Below are positions 18,156-27,477 of a DNA stretch of 64,000 nt, piece after piece. A program made the translations under genes and the position numbers. Source of the stretch: Nocardiopsis terrae. GTDB taxonomy: Bacteria > Actinomycetota > Actinomycetes > Streptosporangiales > Streptosporangiaceae. The stretch covers positions 124,001 to 188,000 of the forward strand of contig NZ_BMXJ01000005.1 of the NCBI RefSeq assembly GCF_014651695.1, written 5' to 3'. How positions within the stretch are numbered: position 1 is the first letter of the stretch; the number at the start of each line of letters is the position of its first letter. The notes beneath the pieces are model-generated. The model was given only the letters and a program-made list of their open reading frames with translations. It was not told the origin of the DNA and made no database searches.

Positions 18156-21100
18156 TCAGACCTCCCCGTCCCAGGTGCCGTCACGCTTGGCGCGCTCAAC
18201 GATCTCGGTGAAATGGGCGTGCGCCTCGCGGTACTCGCGCTCCCGGTCAGCCTTGTAAAAGGGGGCGGAGTAGCCCTCAGGGATGTCGGCTGGGTTCTTG
18301 GTATCCAGGTACTCCTGAAGCTGGAGGAAGTCTTCCTTGACCTGCCCGTAACCGAATGTGTGATGGCTTGCCGCGATTTTTCGACCAAGCGAATCAAACC
18401 AAATATTCCGCTCGCGCTCCGCCAACACGGGGTAGCGAGAACGATAAATTTCAACAAGCTGATCCGAACTGACTCCCAACCAGCAGGACACCAGGGCATC
18501 AATTTCAACTAGAGCAGCACGCCGATCGCATTCAGAACGGAGAGGAGTAGACCACCCCCAGACATCATGAACATCACCAAGATTAGTTTCTACCGGCCAC
18601 CCAAAGGCCCAACACATACTACGCCATGAACTCTTATGAACTTCCGACCAAATTGAAGAATAAGCCTCGGTGAGACAGTTAAGACGAAGCACGCGAAGCA
18701 GAAGTTCATCCTCGAGCGGGAAACCTCTAGAAGGAGCAGGCATCTTAGGAGCATCACCCACTTGCAGGTGAGCCCGACCAGTCACCCGAAGCAAGTAATC
18801 CAGGGGCAGCGCGGACCAGAAACCCAAATTAAGAACCGTACCTCTGCTTGAATCCATCGCAAGAGTGTGCACTCCATTAACATGCGACGGACCTGGAGGA
18901 ATCAAGGCAGAAAAAAGACTCCGCTCCGTATCAAACGGAATCATCATCCTCCAAGCCAAGCGAAAGTAATCAGAACATGGATAGTTGCCCCAAACGTCCT
19001 GAGCCCCCACATAGTCACTTCGGCTCACCGAACGCACATAATTCGCCGCAGGAACAGCGTCGATTGGAAGGCTCCGAAGATCCCAAGAATCCCAATCATT
19101 CTGCCCGCGACAAGGGCTCCTTGGATACTTTCCGAACGGGTTGGATTGAGAAAAATGAGGACCCTGCAAGATCACCTCCCGCAGAGACGAAGACTGGGAA
19201 GTACTCCACCTAATCAGGCCATTTTTTTTATCATTTGTCTCATGAAACCCCTGGGAGATATAAGGCTTGCCATCACCCACCCGCGATCGATACCCCGCCA
19301 AAACCCGGATAGTCTCAGCTTCAACATTAGTAATGGGATAAAGAAGTGGAGCCTCTCCCACTGGGGAATCCGAAATTCCTGAAATAGCAGACCACTCGCC
19401 GAGCACATCTTCCGTTACGTGGATAACCCTGTCTCGATGAGGCCGAATATCCCACTCAGACCCGTGCTTCACCCCGGGCCTAGGGCCAGACCCATCGTGC
19501 CCCATCGACCCCGTGAAAACACTCGCCTCGTACAGATAGCTCGCATGCGAAAAACTGATCTCACCAGGAGGTCCATAAACACTAACAGAAAACGAAAAAT
19601 TATTGTGCACATCAGGAAATACCTTTCGCTCATTCCTAAAATGTGCATGGACCCTCAGGTGCCGATACACCTGAGACCTCAAAATCGCTTCCTTTGTTCC
19701 ACTGAAATGACTGTCGGGGTGGATCATACCCAGGGACCCACTCTCTCCCAAGCCCAACCAGGCCCTTATGAGGAAGGCACGATACAGATCCGGCTGCGTC
19801 CCAACCATCAACGGGTAAGTAGCCACATCAGAAAGATAGTCACTCATTCCGGAAACAATCGCCAGTTCCGTCAAGAGATAAGTGCGATCCACAGCTTCCG
19901 CAAGAACCAGGCCTTTCCGTCGGACCTTGTCTCCAGCTGGAGATTTATCAACCAACTTGAACCAAGGATCGATTTCAGCCAAAACACTATCTTCACTCCA
20001 ACGGGGTCGCACCCAAGGCGGATTTCCTACCTGGATGTCAAAGCCGTCTCGAAGCTTGAAGAGGTGGGCGAATTGGAGTTCCCAATGGAAGAATCCGTGA
20101 CGCCCAGCGAGGCTCTCCATCTCATGCAGCCAGGGGAACATCTCACCCAAGCGGAATTCATCTTTCATCCCCATGAGACCTGGAAGAGAATCTTCCGAAT
20201 CGTCGAGTTCAGAAAGGCTATGAATCTCACCGAATAGGGAATCCCCCGGAATGTCGTGGCTGCCCAGCAGGGCCTCAGCGAACTTGAGCCAGTTCTCAAC
20301 CTCGTTCAAAGGTAGGCTCTCGCGAGCTTCACCGAAGAGTAAACCCTCTCCCCCGGCACTGCTCAGCTCCAGGGTGTTCCCGAGGCGTTCGTACACCTCG
20401 TCACTACCGTCCAGCAGCCCAGCCTTCTGCACGGGCCAGAACCACAACGCGCACCAGGCGTCCATCAAAGTTTTGAGACGCCAATAGGGGGTGCCCTTCT
20501 CCGTCAGGTTGGCCAGCACCTCTTCCCTCGGGATGACGTCCTCGGGCTGGTCAATCCAGTCAGCCCCATAGACATCCACGTGTCGGCTGATCTCACGCTC
20601 GGACAACTCCAGACGCCGGATCACCAAGCCCCACAGGAACTCCGCCCTCCTCGATAGGGCCTGCAACCGGTCTATCTGGGAGGGCTTCTGGTTCTTTCCC
20701 CTGCCAGCTCGTTTCTCTGATGGTGCCTTACGCATCTTCCGCCGCCACGCGGCCAGCTTGGCGGTGTCCTCCGGAGCGAGGTTCTTCGCCTCCTTCTCCG
20801 CAGCGACACTCCCCCAGCCCTGGGCGGGCAGCAGGAAGTGGTGGATGTATCCGGCCTTGATGTCACCATCCCTGAACGGCTGGTCCTCCGGCGCGGACTT
20901 GAGCCACTCGCCCTTCTTCACTGTCTCGGGGTCGTACAACCTCCTCCCGGCCCCGATCAGCGAGTTACCGCGCCTCAGGTGCAGACCGAACCACGGCGCC
21001 TGCAAGCCCGGGTACATCACGTTCAACCAGAGCGATACCTCGGCCAGCTCCACAGCGGTCCCGTTGAGGTCGACCCCATACGCCCGGTGCAGGGCGATGT

Positions 21101-23093
21101 AGGCCTTGACCTTCTGCAGCTCCACGGCGTAGCGCTCGGGGTCCAGCTCCTCCCCGCGCTCGGCCGTGGCTCGCTTGAGGTACTCGGCCGCGACCTGGTT
21201 GATCGCTTCGTTGAGGAAGGCACCCGAACCCAGAGCGGGCTCGCAGATGGTCCACTCCAGCAACTCACGCGCCGGGGTCGTCTCACCGTTCTGGTCGAGC
21301 CGTTCCCGCAGGGTGAGCTGGACGGTTAGCTGAGTCAGGGATTCAGGCGTGTAGTAGGAGGCGCTGGTCTCCCGGTCTCGCCCCGCCAGCCGGTAGACGA
21401 ACGACCCAGGCTTGTAGACCACCCGAGGGCTGTCCTTGCTGGACTTGCCGTTCTCATCCTTGACCCGCACCCACACGTCGTCGCCGTAGTCGTCGACCTT
21501 GGACGCCGGAATCATCCACGAGCCGCCCGACGAGTCACCGTTCTTGGCGGCCTCGTACAACTCCTCCTGGGCGATGAACCCGGTGTAGGACATCAGCCCT
21601 TCGTACACCGCGCCCAGCTGGTTGATGCCGAGCTGGGCGTAGGAGATGAACCCGCCCCGGCCCTTACGGCTACCGCGCGAGATCATCAGCTTGCGCAGCA
21701 CCTGGTACAGCGCCTCGTTACGCAGCCGGGTGTCCAGCATCCGCACGCCGGGCTCGTCCGGGTCGTCGTCCGGGTGCGGCAGCCGGGTACCGATCAACCG
21801 GGTGCGCTCGGGGTCGAACAGGTCCGCCTTGAGCGGCTCGAACCGAAGCCCGTCCCCCTCCGAGAGCCCCGCCGCCTCCTCCTCGGAGAGCTGGCGCCCG
21901 CGCGGGTTGTGGCCCTCGTTGACCATGCGGAACAAAAGGTCCAGCGACTGGTACAGGTGTGTGCTACGCCGGGCCTCCTCACCCACCAGGTCGTTGACGA
22001 CCAGGTCGCCGAGCCGCGCCATGCTGTAGCCCTGGACATAGGCCTCGTCGTCGGCGGGTACCACGCCCAGCTCGGGCCGGGCCTCCGCGTACAGCAGGAA
22101 GAGGATCCGGTACAGGTAGCGCAGGGACTGGCGGGCCAGTTCGTCGGCGAAGGTGCGGTTCGACCTGGTGTCGATCCGCTCGGGGTCCACGTCCTGATCC
22201 CGTAGCCGGGCCAGGACCTCGTTGGCGATGATCTCGACCGAGTCCCGCAGCCCTTCCCGCAGCTCCTTGGACACACCCACGGCGTGCTGGCGGGAGGCGT
22301 CGACGAGCGTCGCGATGGGTTCGGTGCCGCCCTCCTCCGAGGGCAGCAGCGCCTGGGCGCCGAAGAGCGCGCCGATGGTGCCGAGTTCGTCGGTGTCGTT
22401 GCGTCCGAGCGCGGTGTCCAGGCTGGCCGCGAGGTAGCGGCCCTCGCCCCACACCGAGCGGTCGGCGAGGACCAACACGCCTCCGGACAGGATCAGCACG
22501 TAGCGCAGGTTCTCGTCCCGGGCGAACAGCCACGACACCAACTTGGCGCCGAGGGTGATCTGCTCGCGGCCGCCCAGATCCACAGGGTCGATGAGCCATC
22601 CCGCGCCGTTCTCGTCCAGGGCGGCATCGGGGGCGGGGGCCCAGCCGCACTCGACGGCGGCGACAGTGCCCTCGTACAGCGCCAGCCGCACCGGGACCAG
22701 GTCGTCGCCATGGGAGAAGGGCGGTTCCAGCGGCTCGTCCTTGGGGCTGAAGCCGAGCGCGGTGAGCACGTCGCGGTGCAGGGCGTGCAGGAGCCCGTGG
22801 TGGGCCTGGACCTCGGCGTCACTGGGCTCGGTCCCCTCGCGCACCTGTTCGACGTGGTCGGCCAGTGCCGGGCGGACCTTGAAGTACCGCGCCTTGAGCT
22901 GGCGCAGGCCCAGGCGCGGGGTGACGGGTTCGGGGCTCCTCTTCTCGTCCCGGACCCGGGCGTTCTCCTGCTTCTCCAGCTCGGTCCAGTCCTTGAAGGG
23001 GCCGTCCTTGCCCTTGAGCTGTTTGGGCAGCACCTCGGCCAGGTAGTGGGCGGAAAAATACTCTCCCTGGTTGGCCAGCGAGTCGTAACCCAT
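18156..23093 (-). CDS. class 1 DISARM-like DNA adenine methyltransferase (DrmMI-like)
   Basis: This is a 1645-aa N6-adenine-type methyltransferase of the Eco57I/PglX/DrmMI kind. An alpha-rich N-terminal region of about 570 aa is followed by SASYYTPESLTQ (motif X area, near 585), EPALGSGAFL (SAM-binding motif I, near 617), GVDLNGTAVELAEVSLWLN, and catalytic motif IV VGNPPWVRP near 1025. The remaining ~600 aa should be the target-recognition region. The expected role is to mark host DNA so that the helicase/nuclease partners spare it. The ATG shares one base with the upstream SNF2 stop (TGATG), and a 2-bp gap separates its stop from the next start. Bases 18360-20240, covering the specificity half, are markedly AT-richer than everything around them, which suggests domain replacement. 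Confidence 0.88.
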   Translation of the reverse strand: MGYDSLANQGEYFSAHYLAEVLPKQLKGKDGPFKDWTELEKQENARVRDEKRSPEPVTPRLGLRQLKARYFKVRPALADHVEQVREGTEPSDAEVQAHHGLLHALHRDVLTALGFSPKDEPLEPPFSHGDDLVPVRLALYEGTVAAVECGWAPAPDAALDENGAGWLIDPVDLGGREQITLGAKLVSWLFARDENLRYVLILSGGVLVLADRSVWGEGRYLAASLDTALGRNDTDELGTIGALFGAQALLPSEEGGTEPIATLVDASRQHAVGVSKELREGLRDSVEIIANEVLARLRDQDVDPERIDTRSNRTFADELARQSLRYLYRILFLLYAEARPELGVVPADDEAYVQGYSMARLGDLVVNDLVGEEARRSTHLYQSLDLLFRMVNEGHNPRGRQLSEEEAAGLSEGDGLRFEPLKADLFDPERTRLIGTRLPHPDDDPDEPGVRMLDTRLRNEALYQVLRKLMISRGSRKGRGGFISYAQLGINQLGAVYEGLMSYTGFIAQEELYEAAKNGDSSGGSWMIPASKVDDYGDDVWVRVKDENGKSSKDSPRVVYKPGSFVYRLAGRDRETSASYYTPESLTQLTVQLTLRERLDQNGETTPARELLEWTICEPALGSGAFLNEAINQVAAEYLKRATAERGEELDPERYAVELQKVKAYIALHRAYGVDLNGTAVELAEVSLWLNVMYPGLQAPWFGLHLRRGNSLIGAGRRLYDPETVKKGEWLKSAPEDQPFRDGDIKAGYIHHFLLPAQGWGSVAAEKEAKNLAPEDTAKLAAWRRKMRKAPSEKRAGRGKNQKPSQIDRLQALSRRAEFLWGLVIRRLELSEREISRHVDVYGADWIDQPEDVIPREEVLANLTEKGTPYWRLKTLMDAWCALWFWPVQKAGLLDGSDEVYERLGNTLELSSAGGEGLLFGEARESLPLNEVENWLKFAEALLGSHDIPGDSLFGEIHSLSELDDSEDSLPGLMGMKDEFRLGEMFPWLHEMESLAGRHGFFHWELQFAHLFKLRDGFDIQVGNPPWVRPRWSEDSVLAEIDPWFKLVDKSPAGDKVRRKGLVLAEAVDRTYLLTELAIVSGMSDYLSDVATYPLMVGTQPDLYRAFLIRAWLGLGESGSLGMIHPDSHFSGTKEAILRSQVYRHLRVHAHFRNERKVFPDVHNNFSFSVSVYGPPGEISFSHASYLYEASVFTGSMGHDGSGPRPGVKHGSEWDIRPHRDRVIHVTEDVLGEWSAISGISDSPVGEAPLLYPITNVEAETIRVLAGYRSRVGDGKPYISQGFHETNDKKNGLIRWSTSQSSSLREVILQGPHFSQSNPFGKYPRSPCRGQNDWDSWDLRSLPIDAVPAANYVRSVSRSDYVGAQDVWGNYPCSDYFRLAWRMMIPFDTERSLFSALIPPGPSHVNGVHTLAMDSSRGTVLNLGFWSALPLDYLLRVTGRAHLQVGDAPKMPAPSRGFPLEDELLLRVLRLNCLTEAYSSIWSEVHKSSWRSMCWAFGWPVETNLGDVHDVWGWSTPLRSECDRRAALVEIDALVSCWLGVSSDQLVEIYRSRYPVLAERERNIWFDSLGRKIAASHHTFGYGQVKEDFLQLQEYLDTKNPADIPEGYSAPFYKADREREYREAHAHFTEIVERAKRDGTWDGEV
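18360..20240 (-). other. AT-rich, apparently exchanged target-recognition segment of the methyltransferase
   Basis: Within the methyltransferase, composition changes sharply near 20240 and back near 18360. This stretch has many A/T-ending codons and runs of A or T (for example around 19225-19235 and 19600-19640), while both flanks keep the strong third-position GC of the island. It encodes residues of about 950-1580, including the NPPW motif and the putative TRD. This fits import of a new specificity module by recombination. The edges are estimated by eye. Confidence 0.6.
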
Positions 23094-25933
23094 CAGTTCT
23101 CCCCCTTCACCACGGCGAGGACGCGCAGCAGCGGTTCGCCCGCGGTGCTCATCCTGCGCATCAGACGCTGCTGTTCGGCGTAGGTGTCGTGCACCCGTTC
23201 CTTCTTCCGCTGGCCGCGCGGGTCCTCACCCAGACCCTGGAGGCTGAGCTGCTGCCACTGCTCGAGCCGCTGCTGGGGTCGGGCCAGGTCCTCCTTGATG
23301 CGGGCGTCGTACTCGGCGCTGCGCTCCTCCAGGTGGGTCCTGGCGACGCGGACGGCCGCGGGGACCAACTCCTGGAGGCCGCTCAGGTCCCCGGACCGGC
23401 CGGTATTGACCATGCCGGTGCCCACCCCCGCCCGGCGGACGGCCTCGAACATGTCCTCCACCCGGGGCTCGCCGGGCAGGCCTGTGACGGCCATCCACTC
23501 CACCACCGTGGGCTGGCCCAGCTCGTTGGAGTAGGTGCCCTGGACGAGGAAGACGGGGGCGTCCACGTCTGCCCGGATCACCGGGGCCTCGTTGCGGTGG
23601 GTCTGGACCTGGACCTTGTCCACCAGCCACTCCACCAACGGGTGCAGGTCGCTGACGTAGCTGGTGTCCGGCCAGGTGGTCTTGGTGGCGCGGGCCTCGT
23701 CGAGCCGCTTCTGGGCGTGCACGCGGTCGAAGGTGACACGCAGCCGCTCCTTGACCTTCAGTTCGCGCAGGTAGTCGACGGGCAGTGCGCTGAGCCGGTG
23801 TGCCAGGTCCCGGGGCGGTTCGAAGGCGAGGATGCGCTCGTCCTCGTCGACGGAGACCTCGCCTGCGACCGTGCTCAGGGCGGCGCGGACGAACTCCTCG
23901 GTGGAGCCGAAGAGCTGGGGTTCAGGGGCCCGCTCCGGTGCGGCCTCCCCCTCGGGCACGCCCACGTCACCGAAGAGCACGTCTCCGGCCCAGGCCGAGC
24001 CCTCTTCCTGTTGCTGGTGTGCGGCGTCCAGGGACTCCTCCACGGTCCGGCCCTTGAGGAGGTCCTGGATGAGCCGGTCCTCCTCCTTCTTGGCGCTGAA
24101 CAGGCCAGTGACCGTTTCGGCGGTGCCCATGGCCCGGTGGGCCTTCTCCTCTCGGTCGAGGAGCCTCTCAGAGACAGTGGTGTCGTCCTTGGCCCCTTCG
24201 ACGGTGGAGGTGAGGACGAGGGCGCGGAACTGGGGGCGGTGCTTCTGCCCGAAGCGGTCGATACGGCCGTTGCGCTGTTCGATGCGGATCAGCGACCACG
24301 GGAGGTCGTAGTGGACGATGTGGTGGCACTGGCGGTGCAGGTTGACGCCCTCGGAGGCGACGTCGCCGGTGACCAGGACGCGGACCTTGCTGGTCTCCAG
24401 GGCGAAGTCGCTGATGATGCGCTGCTGCTCGGTGTCGGAGAGACCGCCGTGCATGAGCGCCACCTGCCCGGTCTTGAGCCCGAGTGCCTTGGGCAGGGTC
24501 TCGTTCAGCCACTCCAGGGTGGGCACGGACTCGGAGAAGACCACGGCCCGGGTGGAGCTCTTCGCGCCGACCCCGATGTCCTCGAGCTCCCGCACCAGTC
24601 CCTTGAGCTTGGCAGAGTCGGCGTCGCCGATCTCACCGGCGAGGTCGCGAAGGTCAATTAGCGCCTTGTGCTCGCGCTCGTCCTCACCGTCCTTGAGCCC
24701 ACCAGTGCCGGTGTAGGTGATGGTCTTCAGCCGGTTCTCGACCGTGGTGGCCAGGGCGACGTGCGAGGACAGGAAGGCCTTGAGCAGGGTGTACGGGAAC
24801 AGGCGGCGTTCCTTGCGGACCACCGGACCGCCCTCGCGCTCCTCACCCGCCAACCACGTCCGGGTGAGTTCGGCGAAGACCTTCTCCTCGGCGGGGGCCG
24901 CGACACAGCGCACCGACACCGAGGGGCCGCGTTCGGGCCAGTCGTCGCCCATCTCCGCGCGCACCTCGGGGTGCACCTTGGTGCGGCGGATGTAGAGGTG
25001 TTCGATGTCCTTGGCGGAGTAGTCCTTCGGATCGGCGATAGCGGCCGGGTCGAGCAGGCGGATCAGCTCGGCGAAGGACTCGGAGTTCCCGTTGTGCGGG
25101 GTGGCGGAGGCCAGCAGCAGGGCGTCGGTCTGGGCCGCCAGCAGCCGGGCGAGCTGGTTGCGGAGGTTGCCCTCGTTGATAAGGTTGTGCGACTCGTCGA
25201 TCACCACCGCATCCCAGTGCATGCTGCGCAGGTGCTGACCGTACTTGCCCTGGTTCTTGAGGGTGTCCACGGAGATGATGGCGCGCTTGAAGTACAGGAA
25301 GGGGTTACGGCCCGCGGGGATGTCGCGCTGGACGCGCTCCAGGCCCACCGAGTCCAGGCGGACCAGCGGGATGGCGAACCGAGTCCACAGCTCCTGCTGG
25401 AACTGCTCCAGTACCTGCTGCGGGGTGACGACGAGAATGCGCTCGCCGCGGCCCCGGCGGATGAGCTCGGCGAGGATCAGACCGATCTCCAGGGTCTTGC
25501 CCAGACCCACCACGTCGGCGATGAGCACGCGCGGGCGCAGCTCCCGGAGGGCGAGTTCGGCGGGACGGCGCTGATAGACGAGGTCCTTGAGGAGGAACTT
25601 GTCCGGCATCGCCAGACGCCGCTCGGACTGGGGCAGCGGGGTGCGGCGCAGCACCGACTCCAGGTAGAGGCGGCTGCGAGCGTACCCGGAGGAGTCGTCG
25701 TGCACCAGCCTGGTCCGCTCGGGGTCCAGGGCGGTGACCTCCTCGATCCCGGTGAAGAACACCGCGTCCTCACCGCGGACGAACTCCGAGACCCCGACGG
25801 CCCTGACCATGTGCCCGTCCACCGCCGAGGCGGCCGGGGTACAGGTACGCACCATCCACTCCGCGTCACGTACCTCCACCCGAGCCCCGGGGGCGAACGG
25901 GCTCGTCTGCGTCGCGCCTGCGCCTTCGGTCAC
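23093..25933 (-). CDS. SNF2/Swi2-family helicase (DrmD-like), first gene of the operon
   Basis: The 946-aa protein has a complete SNF2-like ATPase: QRRPAELALREL, Walker A ADVVGLGKT near 139, Walker B VVIDESHNL near 244, SATPHNG motif III, then the second lobe with VLVTGDVASEGVNLH and motif VI RIEQRNGRIDRFGQ near 555. A charged C-terminal region follows. DrmD of DISARM class 1 is an SNF2 helicase placed next to the DrmMI methyltransferase, exactly as here. The GTG start at 25933 has GAGGG 7 bp upstream. Its promoter should lie in 25934-26201, where a 7-bp inverted repeat is present. It probably remodels or translocates on DNA during discrimination of invading DNA. Confidence 0.9.
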   Translation of the reverse strand: MTEGAGATQTSPFAPGARVEVRDAEWMVRTCTPAASAVDGHMVRAVGVSEFVRGEDAVFFTGIEEVTALDPERTRLVHDDSSGYARSRLYLESVLRRTPLPQSERRLAMPDKFLLKDLVYQRRPAELALRELRPRVLIADVVGLGKTLEIGLILAELIRRGRGERILVVTPQQVLEQFQQELWTRFAIPLVRLDSVGLERVQRDIPAGRNPFLYFKRAIISVDTLKNQGKYGQHLRSMHWDAVVIDESHNLINEGNLRNQLARLLAAQTDALLLASATPHNGNSESFAELIRLLDPAAIADPKDYSAKDIEHLYIRRTKVHPEVRAEMGDDWPERGPSVSVRCVAAPAEEKVFAELTRTWLAGEEREGGPVVRKERRLFPYTLLKAFLSSHVALATTVENRLKTITYTGTGGLKDGEDEREHKALIDLRDLAGEIGDADSAKLKGLVRELEDIGVGAKSSTRAVVFSESVPTLEWLNETLPKALGLKTGQVALMHGGLSDTEQQRIISDFALETSKVRVLVTGDVASEGVNLHRQCHHIVHYDLPWSLIRIEQRNGRIDRFGQKHRPQFRALVLTSTVEGAKDDTTVSERLLDREEKAHRAMGTAETVTGLFSAKKEEDRLIQDLLKGRTVEESLDAAHQQQEEGSAWAGDVLFGDVGVPEGEAAPERAPEPQLFGSTEEFVRAALSTVAGEVSVDEDERILAFEPPRDLAHRLSALPVDYLRELKVKERLRVTFDRVHAQKRLDEARATKTTWPDTSYVSDLHPLVEWLVDKVQVQTHRNEAPVIRADVDAPVFLVQGTYSNELGQPTVVEWMAVTGLPGEPRVEDMFEAVRRAGVGTGMVNTGRSGDLSGLQELVPAAVRVARTHLEERSAEYDARIKEDLARPQQRLEQWQQLSLQGLGEDPRGQRKKERVHDTYAEQQRLMRRMSTAGEPLLRVLAVVKGEN

Positions 25934-25970
25934 TGATTGACCCTCACTGTCCGCTGCGAATCGAGATATC

Positions 25971-25990
25971 CGGATCGGCCGTGCGATCCG
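25971..25990. promoter_or_regulatory. candidate operator upstream of the DISARM-like operon
   Basis: A perfect inverted repeat, CGGATCG at 25971-25977 and CGATCCG at 25984-25990 with a 6-bp spacer, lies 38 bp before the SNF2 start codon. Its size and place fit a dimeric repressor site. No regulator is proved; the nearby RHH-like protein at 27478 is one candidate. Confidence 0.35.
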
Positions 25991-26154
25991 ACCTGTGTCT
26001 TGTGTGGCCCGTGGGCCCTTGAGAGGTCACGCGCCACGGACGGTCCCGGTTGACACACCCGCCGCATACGCGGCGATCGGGAACACCTTGTTATCGGGTA
26101 TCCGTCGATCGTCGGACGGTGACGGGGCCCCGGGCCGGGAAGTACTGCCGGGTG

Positions 26155-26185
26155 GCACTGGGTTGTCAGGAAGCACTGGGTTGTC
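26155..26185. repeat. two 13-bp direct repeats near the kinase 3' end
   Basis: GCACTGGGTTGTC occurs at 26155-26167 and again at 26173-26185 (18-bp period). A weaker third copy (GAGCTGTCAGG) starts near 26196 and runs into the kinase stop. The repeats lie in the gap between the kinase and the SNF2 operon. They could be leftover replication-slippage units or protein-binding sites. Confidence 0.5.
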
Positions 26186-26201
26186 TGGTGGCGCCGAGCT
26201 G

Positions 26202-27257
26202 TCAGGCGGCGGGGCGCGCATAGACCTTGCGCAGCCGTTCAGCCGTACGCGCCGCGAGCCCGCCCCGCTTCCCTGTTCTGGCCCCGGTCCCGGCCGTGCG
26301 GGAGTGGTCGACCGTCTCCACCCGGGTGACGGGTGCGTGCCGCTTGGCCGGCGGAACCTCGTCGGTGATTCCGGTGCCCGGGACATACGTGCGCTCCGTG
26401 AGGTGGGCACGGGCCGCCGCGGGTGACAGCCCCTCGGCGGCGAGCCGCTCGGTGAGCTGCGCGCGCACGTCCGCCAGGCCTGGCCGGTCCTGCGGCTTGA
26501 CCGCCATCAGCGCGGTGACCAACGGAACCAGGCCTGCGGGGACCCCGGTCAGGTTCGGTGCGATGTCCGGGTTGACCGCGGCGAAGCCCAGAGCGTCCGG
26601 GGTGGCCCCCTCGTACGGGTACTGACCGGAGGTGGCGTAGACCAGCAGCGCACCGAGGGCGTACACGTCCGCCGCGGCGCCCACCGAGGTCGGGGCGGTG
26701 AACTGCTCCGGTGCCATGAACCGGGGGGTACCCAGGCGGATGTTGGTGTGCGTCAGGTCGCCGCCCGCACCGCCGATGGCGACCAGCCCGAAGTCCACCA
26801 CCTTGGGGCCGTCGGGTCCGAGCATGACGTTGGCGGGCTTGAGGTCCCGGTGGAGCAGGCCCGCGGTGTGGATGTCGGTGAGTGCGTTGGCCAGGACGAG
26901 TCCCAGCGCCGTTCCGGTCACCGCGTCCAAGGGGTCGTGCCGTTTGAGATAGGTGGCCAGGTCGAGCCCGGGGACGTACTCCAAAGCGAGCCAGGGGGTC
27001 TCGTCGGCCTCCTGCCCCGACTCCACCAGCGCGGCTACACCCGGCCCCTGAACCATGCCCAGAGCGATGGCCTCACGCTCGAAGCGCTCGCGCAGATCGC
27101 TCTGTTCTAGGCCTCCCACGTGCAGGGTCTTGACCGCGACCAAGGTGTCGTCATCGGTGCGGCCCGCGTAGACCACACCCATTCCGCCCCTGCCGAGTCT
27201 GCCCAGGATCTCGATCCCGCCGAGCACGCGGGGGTCTGCGGGGGTCAGTGGCTGCAC
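26202..27257 (-). CDS. Ser/Thr protein kinase, soluble
   Basis: A Hanks-type kinase of 351 aa from GTG 27257. This start has AGGA 6 bp upstream and gives an N-terminus (QPLTPADPR) typical of actinobacterial kinases; the frame stays open upstream to 27479 but that part looks non-coding. Motifs are LGRGGMGVVY (21-30), Lys43, HRDLKPAN (136-143), DFG (155-157) and APE (182-184). The ~90-aa tail after the kinase fold is basic (ARTGKRGGLAARTAERL) and has no membrane helix. It sits directly upstream of the DISARM-like operon on the same strand, 268 bp away, and divergent from the RAMA protein. Kinases do occur beside BREX and DISARM loci, so a regulatory role is plausible but inferred. Confidence 0.9.
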   Translation of the reverse strand: MQPLTPADPRVLGGIEILGRLGRGGMGVVYAGRTDDDTLVAVKTLHVGGLEQSDLRERFEREAIALGMVQGPGVAALVESGQEADETPWLALEYVPGLDLATYLKRHDPLDAVTGTALGLVLANALTDIHTAGLLHRDLKPANVMLGPDGPKVVDFGLVAIGGAGGDLTHTNIRLGTPRFMAPEQFTAPTSVGAAADVYALGALLVYATSGQYPYEGATPDALGFAAVNPDIAPNLTGVPAGLVPLVTALMAVKPQDRPGLADVRAQLTERLAAEGLSPAAARAHLTERTYVPGTGITDEVPPAKRHAPVTRVETVDHSRTAGTGARTGKRGGLAARTAERLRKVYARPAA

Positions 27258-27477
27258 TGGGGGTCCTGCCAATACCTCGGGGGTCGCGCGTGAGTCGAGG
27301 GAGCACACGGTCTGCGGACCTAGGTTATCGCCGCTGACCTGCACACTGCCCCAGGACCAAAGTCCCTTTCGGAACTCTGGCCACATACGGCCACTGTTGG
27401 CACACGCAGGGGAGCGGCATACGGGGAACACGGTGAAACGGCTCGTGAGGAGGGCCGGCGTCTGGGAGCTTGGGCGC

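Noticed and set aside
18156..25933. BREX (PglX/PglW/PglZ) as the identity of the first defence block
   Set aside because: There is no PglZ, BrxC or BrxL-like gene. The SNF2 helicase beside the methyltransferase fits DISARM class 1 better.
26027..26410. Minus-strand frame with PPDNPVLPDNPVPPG repeats
   Set aside because: The peptide repeats come from the 13-bp DNA repeats. The frame also overlaps the kinase in another phase and has no ribosome-binding site.
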